Below, piece by piece: positions 33,940-46,074 of a stretch of 47,736 nt of DNA. The stretch is from the NCBI RefSeq assembly GCF_009466385.1, contig NZ_WIAQ01000018.1, positions 1-47,736 of the forward strand, in the 5' to 3' direction. A program made the translations under genes and the position numbers. This DNA comes from Peribacillus tepidiphilus. GTDB taxonomy: Bacteria; Bacillota; Bacilli; Bacillales; DSM-1321. The notes beneath the pieces were generated by a model. It did not search any database, was not told the DNA's origin, and worked only from the letters and a program-made list of their open reading frames with translations. The first letter of the stretch is position 1. Each line of letters starts with the position of its first letter.

Positions 33940-35784
33940 GTGAAATTCATAGAAGAATTGCAAACTAGAATATTAATTGGAGAAGGGGCGATGGGTACCC
34001 TCCTTTATTCCAATGGTATTGACCATTGTTATGAAGAATTGAACGTAACAAATCCAAATAAAATTGAGAGCATTCATCGCGCCTATTTGGATGCGGGAGC
34101 TGACATTCTCCAGTCTAATACATATGGAGCCAATTATATAAAGTTAAAAAGATATGGACTTGAAGATGAAGTCAGCCGAATTAACCGTAAAGGTGTGCAG
34201 ATTGCCAAAAAAGCTGCTCAAGGAAAAGCATTTGTATTTGGTACCATAGGTGCTACTAGAGGACTTCGTAAATCGGATTTACATATAGATGAAATCAAGA
34301 GAATTTTCCGTGAGCAGCTATATAGTTTGCTTCTAGAGGATCCGGACGGAATTATTTTGGAAACCTATTATGATTTAGAAGAAATGGAAACGGTCCTTTC
34401 GATCGTTAAGCACGAAACAAACGTACCGATTATTGCTAATCTTTCGCTCCATGAAAACGGATATCTTCAAAATGGTATGCATGTAAGTGAAGCCTTAACT
34501 AGATTGGAAAGCCTTGGAGCAGAAGTGGTGGGTCTTAATTGTCGTCTAGGTCCACATCATATGATCCGTTCCTTGGAAGAAATTCCACTTCCTAAGAAAG
34601 CTTTTCTTTCTGTATATCCTAATGCAAGCTTGCCCGATTATGTGGATGGTCGATTTGTATATGAAGCAAATCCCGATTATTTTGGAAGCAGCGCAATGAA
34701 GCTATGGGAGCAAGGAGCTCGAATCATTGGCGGGTGCTGCGGAACCACACCTGAACATATTAAAGCAGTGAAAAAAGCGGTTGGAAACAAAGCACCAGTC
34801 AATAAAAAGGTGACGAAACTAAGAAAAATAGAAATCAATGATATCTCAGGGGTTTTTACCAAACAGCCACTTCATAAAAAGGTAAAAAATCAAATGACCA
34901 TCCTTGTCGAACTCGATCCACCCAAGAAACTCGGCATTGATGCTTTCATGAAAGGGGCAAAGGCTTTAAAGGAAGCAGGAGCAGATTCAATAACACTGGC
35001 GGATAACTCATTGGCTTCCCCAAGGATCAGCAATACGGCCCTTGCTACCTTACTCAAAGAAAAAGAAGAGATCAATCCGTTAGTACATATTACATGCAGG
35101 GACAGAAATTTAATTGGTTTGCAGTCACATTTGATGGGACTCCATACACTAGGCTTGAATGAAGTACTGGTTGTAACAGGTGATCCTTCTAAAATAGGAG
35201 ATTTTCCAGGATCAACTTCTGTATATGACTTGTCATCTTTCGATTTGATTAGCTTAATCAAACAATTTAATGAAGGGCTTTCCTATAGCGGTCTGCCACT
35301 GGGCCAAAAAACGAATTTCCATGTAGCTGCTGCTTTCAACCCGAATGTAAGATATTTGCACAAGGCCGTTGAAAGAATGGAAAAGAAAATTACATGTGGG
35401 GCTGATTCATTTTTAACTCAACCGATTTATTCAGTCCAACAAATCGAAGAAGTTTATGAAGCGACCAAGCATCTCGAAACGCCGATTTTTATTGGAATTA
35501 TGCCATTAACAAGCTCCAGAAATGCAGAATTTATTCACCATGAAGTTCCGGGAATCACATTACCTGAAAATGTTCGTAAGGCTATGAGTGCTGCTGGGGA
35601 AGATCGGATGAAGGCGCATCAGGAGGGCATTGCAATCGCCAAGGAACTTGTGGAAGCCGCTATGGAAATGTTTAATGGGATTTATTTGATTACTCCTTTT
35701 TTACGATATGATATGACGGTTGAATTGACGAGTCATATTCATACAAAAAATAACCTGCAAAAAGTGGGGGAACGAAATATATGA
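33940..35784 (+). CDS. yitJ: Bifunctional homocysteine S-methyltransferase / methylenetetrahydrofolate reductase (YitJ type)
   Basis: 614 residues. N-terminal homocysteine methyltransferase (about 1-290: [20 protein letters not shown] and the zinc motif [10 protein letters not shown]) and C-terminal MTHFR TIM barrel (about 310-600: [43 protein letters not shown]). Same fusion as B. subtilis YitJ. Start is GTG at 33940 behind AAGGAGGGTTACT; the open frame from 33811 includes the spacer hairpin. It overlaps metH by 4 bp (ATGA) and lacks its own S-box, so it depends on the upstream one. Confidence 0.94.
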   Translation: MKFIEELQTRILIGEGAMGTLLYSNGIDHCYEELNVTNPNKIESIHRAYLDAGADILQSNTYGANYIKLKRYGLEDEVSRINRKGVQIAKKAAQGKAFVFGTIGATRGLRKSDLHIDEIKRIFREQLYSLLLEDPDGIILETYYDLEEMETVLSIVKHETNVPIIANLSLHENGYLQNGMHVSEALTRLESLGAEVVGLNCRLGPHHMIRSLEEIPLPKKAFLSVYPNASLPDYVDGRFVYEANPDYFGSSAMKLWEQGARIIGGCCGTTPEHIKAVKKAVGNKAPVNKKVTKLRKIEINDISGVFTKQPLHKKVKNQMTILVELDPPKKLGIDAFMKGAKALKEAGADSITLADNSLASPRISNTALATLLKEKEEINPLVHITCRDRNLIGLQSHLMGLHTLGLNEVLVVTGDPSKIGDFPGSTSVYDLSSFDLISLIKQFNEGLSYSGLPLGQKTNFHVAAAFNPNVRYLHKAVERMEKKITCGADSFLTQPIYSVQQIEEVYEATKHLETPIFIGIMPLTSSRNAEFIHHEVPGITLPENVRKAMSAAGEDRMKAHQEGIAIAKELVEAAMEMFNGIYLITPFLRYDMTVELTSHIHTKNNLQKVGERNI

Positions 35785-38700
35785 GTAGAGAGCTTCTGGA
35801 GAAACAGCTTACAAAAAAAATATTGATTTTAGACGGCGCTATGGGAACGATGATTCAAAACGCTGGTCTGACTGCTGATGATTTTGGCGGAGAAGAGCTG
35901 GAGGGATGTAATGAATATTTGACAATTACCGCTCCTCATGTAATCGAATCGATTCATGAAGCGTATTTACAAGCCGGTGCAGATATTATTGAAACCAATA
36001 CATTTGGAGCGACAAGCATTGTATTGGACGAATATGGTTTAGGAGAATGGGCCTATAAAATAAATAAGGAAGCAGCTTTAATTGCTAAGAAAGCTGCCAA
36101 TCGATACTCGACTGTTGAATGGCCTCGTTTTGTAGCAGGCTCAATCGGTCCAACTACAAAAACGTTATCTGTAACCGGAGGAACGACATTTGACGAGCTT
36201 GCGAAAGCCTATCAAGAGCAAACAGAAGGCTTGCTTGATGGAAATGTTGATCTATTACTAGTTGAAACATGCCAGGATATGCTGAATGTAAAAGCAGCAT
36301 TTTCCGGAATACAAGCTGCGTTTTTGAGTAGACACAAAAACGTTCCTCTAATACTGTCGGGAACGATTGAACCGATGGGAACCACTCTGGCAGGCCAGCC
36401 AATCGAATCGTTTTATATTTCATCCGAACATATGAAGCCGATTGCTGTCGGGTTAAACTGTGCTACAGGTCCTGAGTTCATGACCGATCATATCCGAAGC
36501 TTATCTCAGCTAGCAAATACGGCCATCAGCTGTTACCCAAATGCAGGCCTTCCAGATGAAGAGGGCCATTATCATGAAACCCCTGAATCACTTGCCAATA
36601 AAATCAAACAGTTCGCCGAAAAGGGATGGGTCAATATTGTTGGTGGATGCTGCGGTACAACTCCAGCTCATATCGAAGCTCTAGTCAAAGTATTAAAAGA
36701 CATCAAGCCGAGAGAAATAAAAAACATGGATCAACATCATAAGGTTTCAGGCATTGATTATCTTCTCTATGACGATTCGATGCGCCCTCTTTTTGTAGGA
36801 GAGAGAACAAATGTCATCGGTTCGAGAAAATTCAAAGAGCTCATTCGCTCCAAGCAATATGAACAAGCTGCTGAAATTGCAAGAGCCCAAGTGAAGAAAG
36901 GGGCACACGTCATTGATATTTGTCTTGCCGACCCGGATGGTGACGAATTCGGTGACATGAAGGCGTTTGTACAAGAAGTGGTGAAAAAAATAAAAGTTCC
37001 GCTTGTGATTGATTCAACAGATGAAGCGGTCATTGAAGTAGCCCTAAAACATTCACAAGGAAAATCGATCATCAATTCAATTAATCTTGAAGACGGAGAA
37101 GAAAGATTTCATAAGATTAGCGCACTCATCCATAAATATGGAGCAGCGGTTGTTGTCGGTACTATCGATGAAAAAGGAATGGCGGTGACAGCAGAAAGAA
37201 AGGTAGAGATTGCTAGAAGGTCCTATCACTTGCTTGTCAATAAATATGGAATCCATCCCCATGATATTATATTTGATCCACTTGTTTTTCCAGTTGGAAC
37301 AGGGGATGAACAATATATTGGAGCAGCAAATGAAACGGTTAAGGGGATCCAGCTTATTAAGAAAGAGTTTCCTGAGACCCTGTCGATCCTTGGAATCAGC
37401 AATGTGTCTTTCGGGCTTCCACCTAGAGGACGTGAAATTTTGAATGCTGTATTTTTATATCATTGTACGAAAGCCGGACTTGATTATGCAATTGTCAATA
37501 CTGAAAAGCTTGAGCGATTTGCAAGCATTCCACAAGAAGAAATCAGTCTAGCAGAACAACTGCTCTTTGAAACCTCAAATGATACGCTTCAAAGATTTAT
37601 TGAGTTTTATCGAGATAAAAAAAGTGAGAAGAAACAAACGGATCGTAAGCTTTCTCTAGAGGAAAGGCTGGCTCACTATATTATAGAGGGAACAAAAGAA
37701 GGATTAATAGAAGATTTAAATCAAATGCTGGATAACGGTTTCACACCTTTAGATATTATCAATGGTCCATTAATGGATGGCATGACGCAGGTAGGTAAAT
37801 TATTTAATGACAACCAGCTTATTGTTGCAGAAGTTCTGCAAAGTGCAGAAAGCATGAAAGCTGCTGTTGCACATTTGGAAACCTTTATGGGAAAAAATAG
37901 TGAAAAATCAACAAAGGGAAAAATTTTACTCGCAACCGTAAAAGGGGATGTTCACGACATTGGTAAAAATCTGGTCGATATCATCCTATCAAACAATGGT
38001 TTTGAGATTATTGATCTTGGAATCAAGGTGACTTCTCAGCAAATCATCGAAGCCGTGGAAAAACATAAGCCAACAGCAATAGGCTTGTCAGGTCTTCTCG
38101 TTAAATCTGCTCAGCAGATGGTATTAACAGCTCAAGACTTGAAAAACAGAGATATTCATTTACCCATCCTTGTTGGGGGAGCGGCGCTATCACGCAAGTT
38201 TACGGATTATAAAATTGCTCCAGAGTATGAAGGAGCTGTCCTTTATGCAAAAGATGCAATGGATGGCTTAAGCCTTGCAAATGCATTACATGATTCAGGG
38301 AAAAAGCAAGAATTGTTAGAAAAGCTTGAGGAAAAAAGAAAGGCAATTTCCTTAACCGCTGTGACTGTAGAAGAAAAGACAGAAAGACCGCCTTTGCAAA
38401 ATAAAAGCAAGTTATCCAATCATTCGGTAATGCTTCCAGCCAATTTAAAACGACATGTTCTTCATCAATACCCTATAGAACAAATTATCCCTTATGTCAA
38501 TAAGCAAATGCTCTTAGGACATCATTTGGGGCTTAAAGGAAAAGTCGATCAACTATTAGAACAAGGTGATGAAAAAGCTCATCAGCTTAACGACCTAGTT
38601 GATCAACTAGTAAAAGAATTGAAACAAAAAGAAGACTATTCATTAAGTGCTGTTTATCAATTTTTTCCAGCACAAAGTAAAGAGAATTCCGTGTTCATAT

Positions 38701-39227
38701 ACCATCCAGAAAATCAATCGGAGGTCATTGAAACCTTCTATTTCCCTAGACAAGACAGTTCTCCTTATCTTTGCTTAGCGGATTACGTGAAGTCTGTTGA
38801 TAGTGGAGAGATGGATTACGTTGGTTTCTTTGTGGTAACTGCGGGAAAAGGAATAAAGCCGCTGGCTGACAGGATGAAAGAAAATGGAGAATTTCTACGA
38901 AGTCATGGGATCCAGGCATTGGCTCTCGAAATGGCTGAGGGCTTTGCAGAGCGGATCCACCAAAAAATGAGAGATTTATGGGGGATCCCTGATGCCATTG
39001 ACATGACGATGAAAGAACGATTTGCTGCCAAATATATTGGTCAAAGATATTCATTTGGTTACCCGGCTTGTCCAAATCTTGAGGACCAAGAGAAGCTTTT
39101 TAAGCTTTTACAGCCAGAAGAAGTTGGCATTATATTGACAGACGGATACATGATGCAGCCGGAAGCTTCCGTTTCAGCCATTGTATTTTCTCATCCTGAA
39201 GCAAGATACTTTAATGTGAATAAATAA
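35781..39227 (+). CDS. metH: Cobalamin-dependent methionine synthase MetH
   Basis: 1148 residues with the full four-module MetH: homocysteine domain (1-325, [20 protein letters not shown]), pterin domain (about 340-600, [24 protein letters not shown]), cap plus B12 domain (about 620-870, GDVHDIGKN with cobalt-ligand His725, [16 protein letters not shown]), and SAM-dependent reactivation domain (about 900-1148, [12 protein letters not shown]). Requires B12 supply. B. subtilis relies on MetE, so its presence marks a different lineage or habit. Translationally coupled to the YitJ gene. Confidence 0.97.
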   Translation: MSRELLEKQLTKKILILDGAMGTMIQNAGLTADDFGGEELEGCNEYLTITAPHVIESIHEAYLQAGADIIETNTFGATSIVLDEYGLGEWAYKINKEAALIAKKAANRYSTVEWPRFVAGSIGPTTKTLSVTGGTTFDELAKAYQEQTEGLLDGNVDLLLVETCQDMLNVKAAFSGIQAAFLSRHKNVPLILSGTIEPMGTTLAGQPIESFYISSEHMKPIAVGLNCATGPEFMTDHIRSLSQLANTAISCYPNAGLPDEEGHYHETPESLANKIKQFAEKGWVNIVGGCCGTTPAHIEALVKVLKDIKPREIKNMDQHHKVSGIDYLLYDDSMRPLFVGERTNVIGSRKFKELIRSKQYEQAAEIARAQVKKGAHVIDICLADPDGDEFGDMKAFVQEVVKKIKVPLVIDSTDEAVIEVALKHSQGKSIINSINLEDGEERFHKISALIHKYGAAVVVGTIDEKGMAVTAERKVEIARRSYHLLVNKYGIHPHDIIFDPLVFPVGTGDEQYIGAANETVKGIQLIKKEFPETLSILGISNVSFGLPPRGREILNAVFLYHCTKAGLDYAIVNTEKLERFASIPQEEISLAEQLLFETSNDTLQRFIEFYRDKKSEKKQTDRKLSLEERLAHYIIEGTKEGLIEDLNQMLDNGFTPLDIINGPLMDGMTQVGKLFNDNQLIVAEVLQSAESMKAAVAHLETFMGKNSEKSTKGKILLATVKGDVHDIGKNLVDIILSNNGFEIIDLGIKVTSQQIIEAVEKHKPTAIGLSGLLVKSAQQMVLTAQDLKNRDIHLPILVGGAALSRKFTDYKIAPEYEGAVLYAKDAMDGLSLANALHDSGKKQELLEKLEEKRKAISLTAVTVEEKTERPPLQNKSKLSNHSVMLPANLKRHVLHQYPIEQIIPYVNKQMLLGHHLGLKGKVDQLLEQGDEKAHQLNDLVDQLVKELKQKEDYSLSAVYQFFPAQSKENSVFIYHPENQSEVIETFYFPRQDSSPYLCLADYVKSVDSGEMDYVGFFVVTAGKGIKPLADRMKENGEFLRSHGIQALALEMAEGFAERIHQKMRDLWGIPDAIDMTMKERFAAKYIGQRYSFGYPACPNLEDQEKLFKLLQPEEVGIILTDGYMMQPEASVSAIVFSHPEARYFNVNK

Positions 39228-39320
39228 TTGTGTGGCAGCCTTTATATAAGGCTGTTTTTTTATAGGATAAAACCTATAAACAGTGACACATTAAGGAATA
39301 TAGGAAGGGGGCGTCATTAT

Positions 39321-40055
39321 TTGAAAAAATCTATCATTTTACTGGCACTTGTTTTACTTTTATCATTTACATTTACCATCCCTATAAAAGCAACAAATGG
39401 TATGGATCTCTTGTCTTCACATTCAAATAAAAAGATGGCCTATTTGACATTTGATGATGGACCGTCTATTAATACGATCCCAATTTTAAATATTTTGGAT
39501 GAATACAATATTAAAGCCACTTTTTTTGTGATGGCCAATAACAGCTCTTATGCGAAATCTGGCTATAAAGAAATGATGAAAAGAGGTCACACAGTGGCAC
39601 TTCACACCTATTCACATGACTTTTCAAAAATTTATCGAACAAAAGAATCGTATTTTAGTGATTTGGGAAAGCTCGAAAAGTTTTTGGAAGATCATTATAA
39701 CCTCCGTACTAAAATGATCCGTTTTCCAGGTGGGTCTAAAAACAAATCAAGCCGTCAATACGGTTCTAGCCATCTTATGAGAGATATTATCGAAGAATTG
39801 GACTCAAAGGGGTACACCTACTACGATTGGAATATTGATTCAAAGGATGGAATCAGTCCCTCAATCAGTGAAAATACAATTATTACTTCCGTGTTAAATG
39901 GAGCAAAAAACAAAAATATTGCTGTAATACTTCTTCATGATATCAATAGCATGAAAAATACGGTACGGGCTTTGCCGGATCTTATAGAGGGTTTAAAGGA
40001 ACAAGGCTATGTGTTTGATGTTATTTCACCTAATATTCATGAGTTTAAATATTAG
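39321..40055 (+). CDS. Polysaccharide deacetylase (NodB domain), secreted
   Basis: 244 residues: signal peptide or anchor (LLALVLLLSFTFTIPIKA), then a CE4 NodB domain with TFDDGPS (catalytic base and metal Asp), HTYSHDF (metal His pair), RFPGGS and LLHDI. Probably deacetylates peptidoglycan amino sugars (PdaA/YheN class); substrate not provable here. TTG at 39321 behind GGAAGGGGGCG gives a clean signal peptide, whereas the frame from 39228 adds 31 residues. Confidence 0.9.
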   Translation: MKKSIILLALVLLLSFTFTIPIKATNGMDLLSSHSNKKMAYLTFDDGPSINTIPILNILDEYNIKATFFVMANNSSYAKSGYKEMMKRGHTVALHTYSHDFSKIYRTKESYFSDLGKLEKFLEDHYNLRTKMIRFPGGSKNKSSRQYGSSHLMRDIIEELDSKGYTYYDWNIDSKDGISPSISENTIITSVLNGAKNKNIAVILLHDINSMKNTVRALPDLIEGLKEQGYVFDVISPNIHEFKY

Positions 40056-40168
40056 ATAGGAGGTTATAGAGAAAGACATAAGACGGTTTCCCTAAGGTGT
40101 TTTCATTACTACGAGAATTTCGCTATAATGGAAGTATTCGCAGTTTAAGTAGGAAGGAAGACAAGGTT

Positions 40169-41242
40169 GTGTCTGACATTTTAGTAGAGGATTATTTACA
40201 TTCCAATAGCAAGATCATTCCCGTAGACGTTCGGTCTCCCGGTGAATTCCTTGACGGAAGCATCCCAGGTGCAGTCAATCTTCCTTTATTTTCGGATGAT
40301 GAGAGGAAAGTAATCGGCACGATTTATAAGAAAGAAGGATCAAAGGCTGCTCAGTGGGAGGCAATGAAGATTGTTTCGCCAAAGCTTCCGGATCTTTTAG
40401 GGGAATTGAAGAAAATAGCAGAAGAGGAAAAACAACCAATGCTATATTGCTGGAGAGGTGGAATGAGAAGCAAATCGTTTGCTGCATTTGCTCAATTTTC
40501 TGGTTTAGAGCCTCTTCGCTTAACAGGTGGATACAGAGCTTATAGGGAAAAGATTTTAGAGCTCATTCCAACCTTAATTCCTCCAAAAATGGTCGTGTTA
40601 CATGGAATGACGGGTGTTGGGAAAACGAAAATCCTTTCACAGCTTCAGCAAAAAGGAGTACCGGTTCTAGATTTTGAGCAGATGGCAAATCATAGTGGTT
40701 CACTCTTTGGAGATATAGGAAAATCTCGTCCCCATAATCAAAAGACCTTTGATGCATTATTGTTTCAAGCATTATGGGAGCAAAAATCAAGTTCATATTT
40801 TGTAATAGAGGCTGAAAGCAAGCGTATTGGTCATGCTGTATTACCTTCAGAAATTCTAGAGGCAAAGGAAAAGGGTCTGCACATCTATGTGCACGCTTCA
40901 CTTGAAAAAAGAGTGGAAAATGTTTATATGCAATATGTACATCCGTTTCATCGGGAACCAAATTTCAGACTTAGGGTCGATGAGAAGCTGAAGTTCGTAC
41001 TGAAAAGAATAAAAAATCAGGATGTCAAAAAAAGCTTGCAGGATGCTTTTCTAACGGAAAATTATCGGGAGCTCATTAGAATTTTAATGAACGATTATTA
41101 TGACCCAAAATATGATCATTCTTTTAGCCAATATAAAGGGCCCATCTTCCATGTGGATGGAAATGATCCGTACTTGGCAGCCCAAGAAATACAAAATATA
41201 ATAGAAAGCAATATGTTTGTCGAACCTTTAAAATTGAAATAG
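40169..41242 (+). CDS. mnmH: tRNA 2-selenouridine synthase MnmH
   Basis: 357 residues: N-terminal rhodanese domain (about 1-125, VDVRSPGEF and catalytic Cys in YCWRGGMRSKS) and C-terminal P-loop domain (HGMTGVGKTKIL). Converts wobble 2-thiouridine to geranylthio- and then selenouridine using selenophosphate from SelD. GTG at 40169 with AGGAAGGAAG upstream gives the usual length; the frame opens at 40097. No selD is in this window. Terminator follows. Confidence 0.92.
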   Translation: MSDILVEDYLHSNSKIIPVDVRSPGEFLDGSIPGAVNLPLFSDDERKVIGTIYKKEGSKAAQWEAMKIVSPKLPDLLGELKKIAEEEKQPMLYCWRGGMRSKSFAAFAQFSGLEPLRLTGGYRAYREKILELIPTLIPPKMVVLHGMTGVGKTKILSQLQQKGVPVLDFEQMANHSGSLFGDIGKSRPHNQKTFDALLFQALWEQKSSSYFVIEAESKRIGHAVLPSEILEAKEKGLHIYVHASLEKRVENVYMQYVHPFHREPNFRLRVDEKLKFVLKRIKNQDVKKSLQDAFLTENYRELIRILMNDYYDPKYDHSFSQYKGPIFHVDGNDPYLAAQEIQNIIESNMFVEPLKLK

Positions 41243-41335
41243 ATGGATCATGGTCCGTAATTGGATCTCTTAATCTAAAAATGAATAGTGGAATAGATGA
41301 GTCATTCTATGCCAACAACCCCCCGTATAAAAAGG

Positions 41336-41389
41336 TAGACGAGGTTTTCAAAAGGGAATTTTCCTATTTAAAAACCTCGTCTTTTTTTC
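41336..41389 (+). terminator. Terminator after mnmH
   Basis: Stem AGACGAGGTTTT / AAAACCTCGTCT, further GGAA/TTCC pairing in the loop, followed by seven T. Confidence 0.88.
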
Positions 41390-41410
41390 TGTAAAAAATG
41401 TGTCAATTTT

Positions 41411-41440
41411 TTGAACTAAAGTGGATTTTCATGTTAATAT
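41411..41440 (+). promoter_or_regulatory. Promoter of odhAB
   Basis: TTGAAC - 18 bp - TAATAT, sigma-A-like. A GGAAACGGTTTATCC stretch follows at 41447 and partly resembles a CcpA cre site (TGGAAACGGTTTATC), fitting catabolite control of the TCA cycle, but it is imperfect. Confidence 0.5.
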
Positions 41441-41581
41441 AGTTTTGGAAACGGTTTATCCTTAGAAGAATCAGATTATTTTAATAAAAATAATTATTTC
41501 GAAATAACACACTATTGCTATACAGTAACAGAAAGGGTAAGATTCCGAATCCAATTTTTTAAATTTGTTGGGGGTATACAA

Positions 41582-44434
41582 ATGACCAACTTTTTCTCTG
41601 TAAATCCTTGGAAAAGCTTTGCAGGACCAAACTTAGCGTATGCTATTGAGCAATACGATCTTTTTCTCAAATCACCAAATGAAGTGGATGAAGAGCTAAA
41701 GAAGCTTTTTGAAGAGTGGGGCTCGCCTGAAGAAATCGGAAATGATCATCAAGACAAAACCTATGATTCTTTCATTTCGGCTTCTTTCCAATCTGTTGGA
41801 ATGACCCCGGAATCTATGAAAAAAATCATGTCTGCGGTCCAGTTAGCTGATCATATCCGTACATATGGTCATTTAGCTGCCGACATTTATCCTTTACATA
41901 AAAATAAAGGTGAGAATAATCTACTATCATTAGATAGATATGATTTAACAGAAGAAGATTTACGTCAAATACCAGCTTCATTCATTTGTTCAGATGCACC
42001 GAAAAATATTAAAGATGGATTTGAAGCGATTCAGTATTTAAAAGACTTTTATACGAAAACGATTGCATTTGAATTCCATCAAGTACACGATTTAGCAGAA
42101 AAAAAATGGCTTCATTCTATGGTGGAATCAGGAAGTGTTTTCCATTCTTTATCGAATGAAAAAAAGAAAGCCATTTTGAAAAGACTCAGTGAGGTTGAAG
42201 GATTCGAAAAATTTTTGCACCGCACATTTGTGGGGCAAAAACGGTTTTCAGTAGAAGGCCTTGATGCATTGATTCCAATCCTTGATGAACTGATAGCTGA
42301 ATCGGTTCAAAATGGAACAGAAACGATCAATATCGGAATGGCTCACAGGGGGCGTTTGAACGTACTTGCCCATGTACTTGGAAAGCCATACGAAATCATT
42401 TTCTCAGAATTCCAGCATTCACCCAATAAAGAACTTGTCCCTTCTGAGGGATCCATTGGGATCAATTACGGTTGGACAGGTGATGTGAAATATCATCTAG
42501 GAGCAGACAAACAAATCAAAGATGAAAGCACGAAAACAGTTAGACTGACATTGGCAAATAATCCGAGTCACCTGGAATATGTAGGGGCAGTAGTAGAAGG
42601 ATATACAAGAGCTGCACAGGATGACAGAAGTCAGACAGGCTATCCGATTCAGGATTTTGCAAAATCTTTAGCTGTGTTAATACATGGGGATGCAGCATTT
42701 CCAGGCGAAGGAATTGTTGCTGAAACGCTAAATCTAAGTAGATTAAGAGGTTACCAGACTGGCGGAACTGTACACATTATCGCGAATAATATGATCGGTT
42801 TTACAACAGAGAGTGAAGATTCAAGGTCTACAAGGTATTCCAGTGACCTTGCAAAAGGGTACGAAATTCCGATTGTGCACGTGAATGCCGATGATCCTGA
42901 AGCCTGCATAGCTGCCGTTCATTTAGCCATTCTTTATAGAAAGAATTTTAACAAAGACTTTTTAATTGATTTAATAGGCTATAGACGTTTTGGGCATAAC
43001 GAGATGGATGAGCCACTCGTCACTCAACCTAAAATGTATACACTCATTCAAAAGCATCCGACTGTAAAGGAAATCTATGCAGAGAAATTAATTCAACAAG
43101 GCATAATCTCTGCTGAGGAGTTCGCTGATATTGAAAAGAGTGTAGAAGACAAACTAATTGAAGCCCATTCGAAGGTTTCTGACCGTAAAAAAGAAATTGA
43201 TCAAGATGAAGCACTGCCTCCAGAAACGGTTGAACATGGCTTGCCAAAAATATCGACCGCGGTATCGATTGAAGATCTGAAAGAAATCAATGAAGGTCTA
43301 TTGAAATGGCCTGAAGGCTTTCATGTATTTAAAAAGCTTGAAAGAATTCTATCTAGAAGAAAAGATTCGTTTGGTGAAAACGGAAAAATTGACTGGGCTC
43401 TAGCGGAGACTTTGGCTTTCTCGACTATTTTAAAAGACGGAACGCCGATTCGTTTGACAGGTCAAGATTCCGAGCGAGGAACTTTCTCACAAAGACATCT
43501 AGTGCTGCATGATTATGAAACGGGTGAAAAATATTGTCCACTTCATACATTGAGTACATCAAGAGCTTCTTTTGCAGTTCATAATAGTCCTCTAACGGAA
43601 GGAGCCGTTCTTGCTTTTGAATACGGCTACAACGTTTTTTCACCAGAGACGCTTGTTCTATGGGAAGCACAGTACGGTGATTTTGCCAATGTAGCCCAAG
43701 TCATTTTTGACCAATTTATTGCTGCTGGCAGAGCAAAATGGGGACAAAAATCAGGATTGGTCATGCTTCTTCCACACGGTTACGAAGGACAAGGTCCAGA
43801 GCATTCCAGCGCGAGACTAGAGCGTTTCCTTCAGTTAGCCGCAGAGAATAACTGGACGGTCGCAAACCTATCAACATCTGCACAATACTTCCATATTTTA
43901 CGTAGACAAGCAGCAATCCTGAAAATGGAAGAGGTACGCCCTTTAGTGTTAATGACACCAAAAAGCTTGTTAAGAAATAACTTAACTGCTTCGTCGCCTG
44001 AGGAATTCTCAAATGGAGAGTTCAAAGCATTCCTTGAGGAAAAAGGATATGGAGAGAAAAAAGATTTTGTTGAGAGAATCGTGATGAGCACAGGGAAAAT
44101 GAGCATTGATATAAGTGATAAAGCTTCTCAGCTTGAAGATAAAGATTGGATTCACATCATTCGATTAGAAGAAATTTATCCCTTCCCATTTGATGACATA
44201 AAGGAGTTATTACATTCTTACCCGAATTTGAAAGAAATTGTGTGGGTACAGGAAGAGCCGAAAAATATGGGAGCTTGGAACTTTGTTGAGCCAAGACTTC
44301 AAGCAGCTGCACCAAAAGGAGTCACTATTCAATATATCGGAAGAAAACGGAGATCATCTCCTGCTGAGGGTGATCCTTTAGTTCACAAGAAAAAACAACA
44401 ACGCATTGTAACAGACGCATTAACAAGAACCTGA
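41582..44434 (+). CDS. odhA: 2-oxoglutarate dehydrogenase E1 component
   Basis: 950 residues, full length. Thiamine-PP motifs ([38 protein letters not shown]), C-terminal transketolase-like part ([46 protein letters not shown]). Decarboxylates 2-oxoglutarate and transfers succinyl to OdhB lipoamide in the TCA cycle. N-terminal [19 protein letters not shown] is the E2-contact peptide type. ATG behind GTTGGGGGTATACAA. Confidence 0.97.
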   Translation: MTNFFSVNPWKSFAGPNLAYAIEQYDLFLKSPNEVDEELKKLFEEWGSPEEIGNDHQDKTYDSFISASFQSVGMTPESMKKIMSAVQLADHIRTYGHLAADIYPLHKNKGENNLLSLDRYDLTEEDLRQIPASFICSDAPKNIKDGFEAIQYLKDFYTKTIAFEFHQVHDLAEKKWLHSMVESGSVFHSLSNEKKKAILKRLSEVEGFEKFLHRTFVGQKRFSVEGLDALIPILDELIAESVQNGTETINIGMAHRGRLNVLAHVLGKPYEIIFSEFQHSPNKELVPSEGSIGINYGWTGDVKYHLGADKQIKDESTKTVRLTLANNPSHLEYVGAVVEGYTRAAQDDRSQTGYPIQDFAKSLAVLIHGDAAFPGEGIVAETLNLSRLRGYQTGGTVHIIANNMIGFTTESEDSRSTRYSSDLAKGYEIPIVHVNADDPEACIAAVHLAILYRKNFNKDFLIDLIGYRRFGHNEMDEPLVTQPKMYTLIQKHPTVKEIYAEKLIQQGIISAEEFADIEKSVEDKLIEAHSKVSDRKKEIDQDEALPPETVEHGLPKISTAVSIEDLKEINEGLLKWPEGFHVFKKLERILSRRKDSFGENGKIDWALAETLAFSTILKDGTPIRLTGQDSERGTFSQRHLVLHDYETGEKYCPLHTLSTSRASFAVHNSPLTEGAVLAFEYGYNVFSPETLVLWEAQYGDFANVAQVIFDQFIAAGRAKWGQKSGLVMLLPHGYEGQGPEHSSARLERFLQLAAENNWTVANLSTSAQYFHILRRQAAILKMEEVRPLVLMTPKSLLRNNLTASSPEEFSNGEFKAFLEEKGYGEKKDFVERIVMSTGKMSIDISDKASQLEDKDWIHIIRLEEIYPFPFDDIKELLHSYPNLKEIVWVQEEPKNMGAWNFVEPRLQAAAPKGVTIQYIGRKRRSSPAEGDPLVHKKKQQRIVTDALTRT

Positions 44435-44505
44435 TGACTTGGGATCTAGATGGCCCAACACCTATGCCAAAGGTTAGAAAAGATGGTTGGGGTAAATATC
44501 CGTAA
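44434..44505 (+). CDS. Candidate 23-residue micro-ORF coupled to odhA
   Basis: ATG overlaps the odhA stop as TGATG and reads [20 protein letters not shown]...YP before a stop. It has no separate ribosome site, which is normal for termination-reinitiation. It could be a leader peptide or chance; no family known. Confidence 0.3.
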   Translation: MTWDLDGPTPMPKVRKDGWGKYP

Positions 44506-44521
44506 ACTCCGTGAAAAGGGA

Positions 44522-44565
44522 CCACTGTCTAAATTCAACGCTTTCGTTGGACTTCAAAACAGTGG
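44522..44565 (+). promoter_or_regulatory. Structured element in the odhA-odhB spacer
   Basis: Outer stem CCACTGT / ACAGTGG (perfect) and inner stem TTCAACG / CGTTGGA around a 4-nt loop, with asymmetric internal bulges. No T run follows, so it is not a simple terminator. It could control mRNA processing or the E1:E2 expression ratio. Confidence 0.5.
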
Positions 44566-44630
44566 GGATGAACGTACGCAAAATTTGTAGCGTCTTGAAA
44601 ATCCAATGATGAAACTTTCACTTTATGAAA

Positions 44631-44650
44631 GAAGGAGAGAGAAGGAGAGA
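44631..44650 (+). repeat. Duplicated ribosome-binding segment before odhB
   Basis: GAAGGAGAGA occurs twice in perfect tandem; the second copy ends eight bases before the odhB ATG at 44659, giving two stacked Shine-Dalgarno sequences. Confidence 0.7.
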
Positions 44651-44658
44651 GAACCAGC

Positions 44659-45936
44659 ATGGCTGAAATTATTGTACCAGAATTAGCAGAGTCAATTTCG
44701 GAAGGAACGATCGCACAATGGTTAAAAAAAACGGGTGAAAAGGTGGAAAAAGGCGATTATATTGCTGAATTAGAAACAGATAAAGTAAATGTAGAAATTA
44801 TATCTGAGCATAGCGGTGTAGTGACCCAATTGTTAAAAAAAGAAGGCGACACAGTTGCCGTTGGAGAAATCATTGCAATAGTAGATGAAGATAAAGAGAA
44901 AGATGCCCTAGTTGAAAAAGAACATACATCAAAGCCTGATGAGCAGGTGATGGGGGAAATGAACGCTGTAAAAGTGGAGTCCATAGCGGAACAGAATCAT
45001 GAATCTGTAGATAAATTTGGTAACAGACCGATTGCTTCCCCTGCAGCTAGAAAACTAGCAAGAGAGAAAGGCATTGATTTAAGTAGTGTGCAAGCACAAG
45101 ATCCACTTGGCAGAATTCGAAAACACGATATTGAAGCAACTTTAATTCAGAAAGACAGTCAGCACAAGCAGCAAATTCACTCTCCACAGCCAAAACAGGC
45201 TGCCCAAAACAAATCGGCTGTAGAGCTATTTGAAAAACCTGTTGAAGTCATTAAGATGTCACGTCGTCGGCAAACAATTGCTAAGCGGTTGGTTGAAGCT
45301 CAACACACAGCGGCCATGCTGACCACATTTAATGAAGTAGACATGACTGCTATACTTGATTTACGAAAACGACGTAAAGAAGCTTTTGAAAGGAACAATG
45401 ATGTAAAGCTTGGCTTCATGTCATTCTTCACAAAAGCGGTCATTGGTGCTCTTAAGAAATATCCATTACTAAATGCTGAAATTCAAGATGATGAAATTAT
45501 TGTGAAGAAATATTATGATATCGGGATCGCTGTAGCTGCTGATGATGGATTAGTCGTTCCAGTTGTACGTGATGCAGATAAGCTTGGATTTGCCGGAATC
45601 GAAAAGAAAATCGCAGAACTAGCTGAAAAAGCAAGAAATAATAAGCTAAGCCTGTCCGATCTTCAAGGCGGAACATTTACGATTACGAACGGTGGCATCT
45701 TTGGATCCTTAATGTCCACCCCAATTTTAAATGCACCGCAGGTAGGAATTCTTGGGATGCATAAAATCCAGCTTCGCCCGGTAGCAATTGATGAAGAAAG
45801 AATGGAAAATCGCCCAATGATGTATATCGCTTTGTCCTACGATCATAGAATTGTAGACGGAAAAGAAGCAGTAGGCTTTTTAGCTAAAGTGAAAGAGCTT
45901 CTTGAGGATCCTGAACAATTATTATTAGAAGGATAA
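44659..45936 (+). CDS. odhB: Dihydrolipoamide succinyltransferase (E2)
   Basis: 425 residues: lipoyl domain (1-76, lipoylated Lys42 in ETDKVNVE), linker, E3-binding domain (about 118-155, [19 protein letters not shown]), Ala/Gln/Lys linker and catalytic domain (about 195-425) with [11 protein letters not shown] and His396/Asp400 in YDHRIVDG. Transfers succinyl to CoA. Usually it follows odhA closely; here the spacer is 224 bp. Terminator downstream. Confidence 0.97.
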   Translation: MAEIIVPELAESISEGTIAQWLKKTGEKVEKGDYIAELETDKVNVEIISEHSGVVTQLLKKEGDTVAVGEIIAIVDEDKEKDALVEKEHTSKPDEQVMGEMNAVKVESIAEQNHESVDKFGNRPIASPAARKLAREKGIDLSSVQAQDPLGRIRKHDIEATLIQKDSQHKQQIHSPQPKQAAQNKSAVELFEKPVEVIKMSRRRQTIAKRLVEAQHTAAMLTTFNEVDMTAILDLRKRRKEAFERNNDVKLGFMSFFTKAVIGALKKYPLLNAEIQDDEIIVKKYYDIGIAVAADDGLVVPVVRDADKLGFAGIEKKIAELAEKARNNKLSLSDLQGGTFTITNGGIFGSLMSTPILNAPQVGILGMHKIQLRPVAIDEERMENRPMMYIALSYDHRIVDGKEAVGFLAKVKELLEDPEQLLLEG

Positions 45937-45939
45937 TGA

Positions 45940-45977
45940 ATGTTGAGCGCGGGAAAATTACCCGCGTTCATTTTTTC
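45940..45977 (+). terminator. Terminator after odhB
   Basis: Stem GCGCGGG / CCCGCG with AAAATTA loop followed by TTCATTTTTT. Confidence 0.82.
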
Positions 45978-46074
45978 AGGAGAAAAGTATAGGAGAAATT
46001 TGTAAAATAAAAAATGTACATTCTTTCCATGGAAAGATAAGGTGTGAAATAATACTAGTAAAGGTGGGAGAAAG

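Noticed and set aside
41447-41463. CcpA cre site before odhA
   Set aside because: GGAAACGGTTTATCC only partly fits the consensus; mentioned with the promoter but not called separately.
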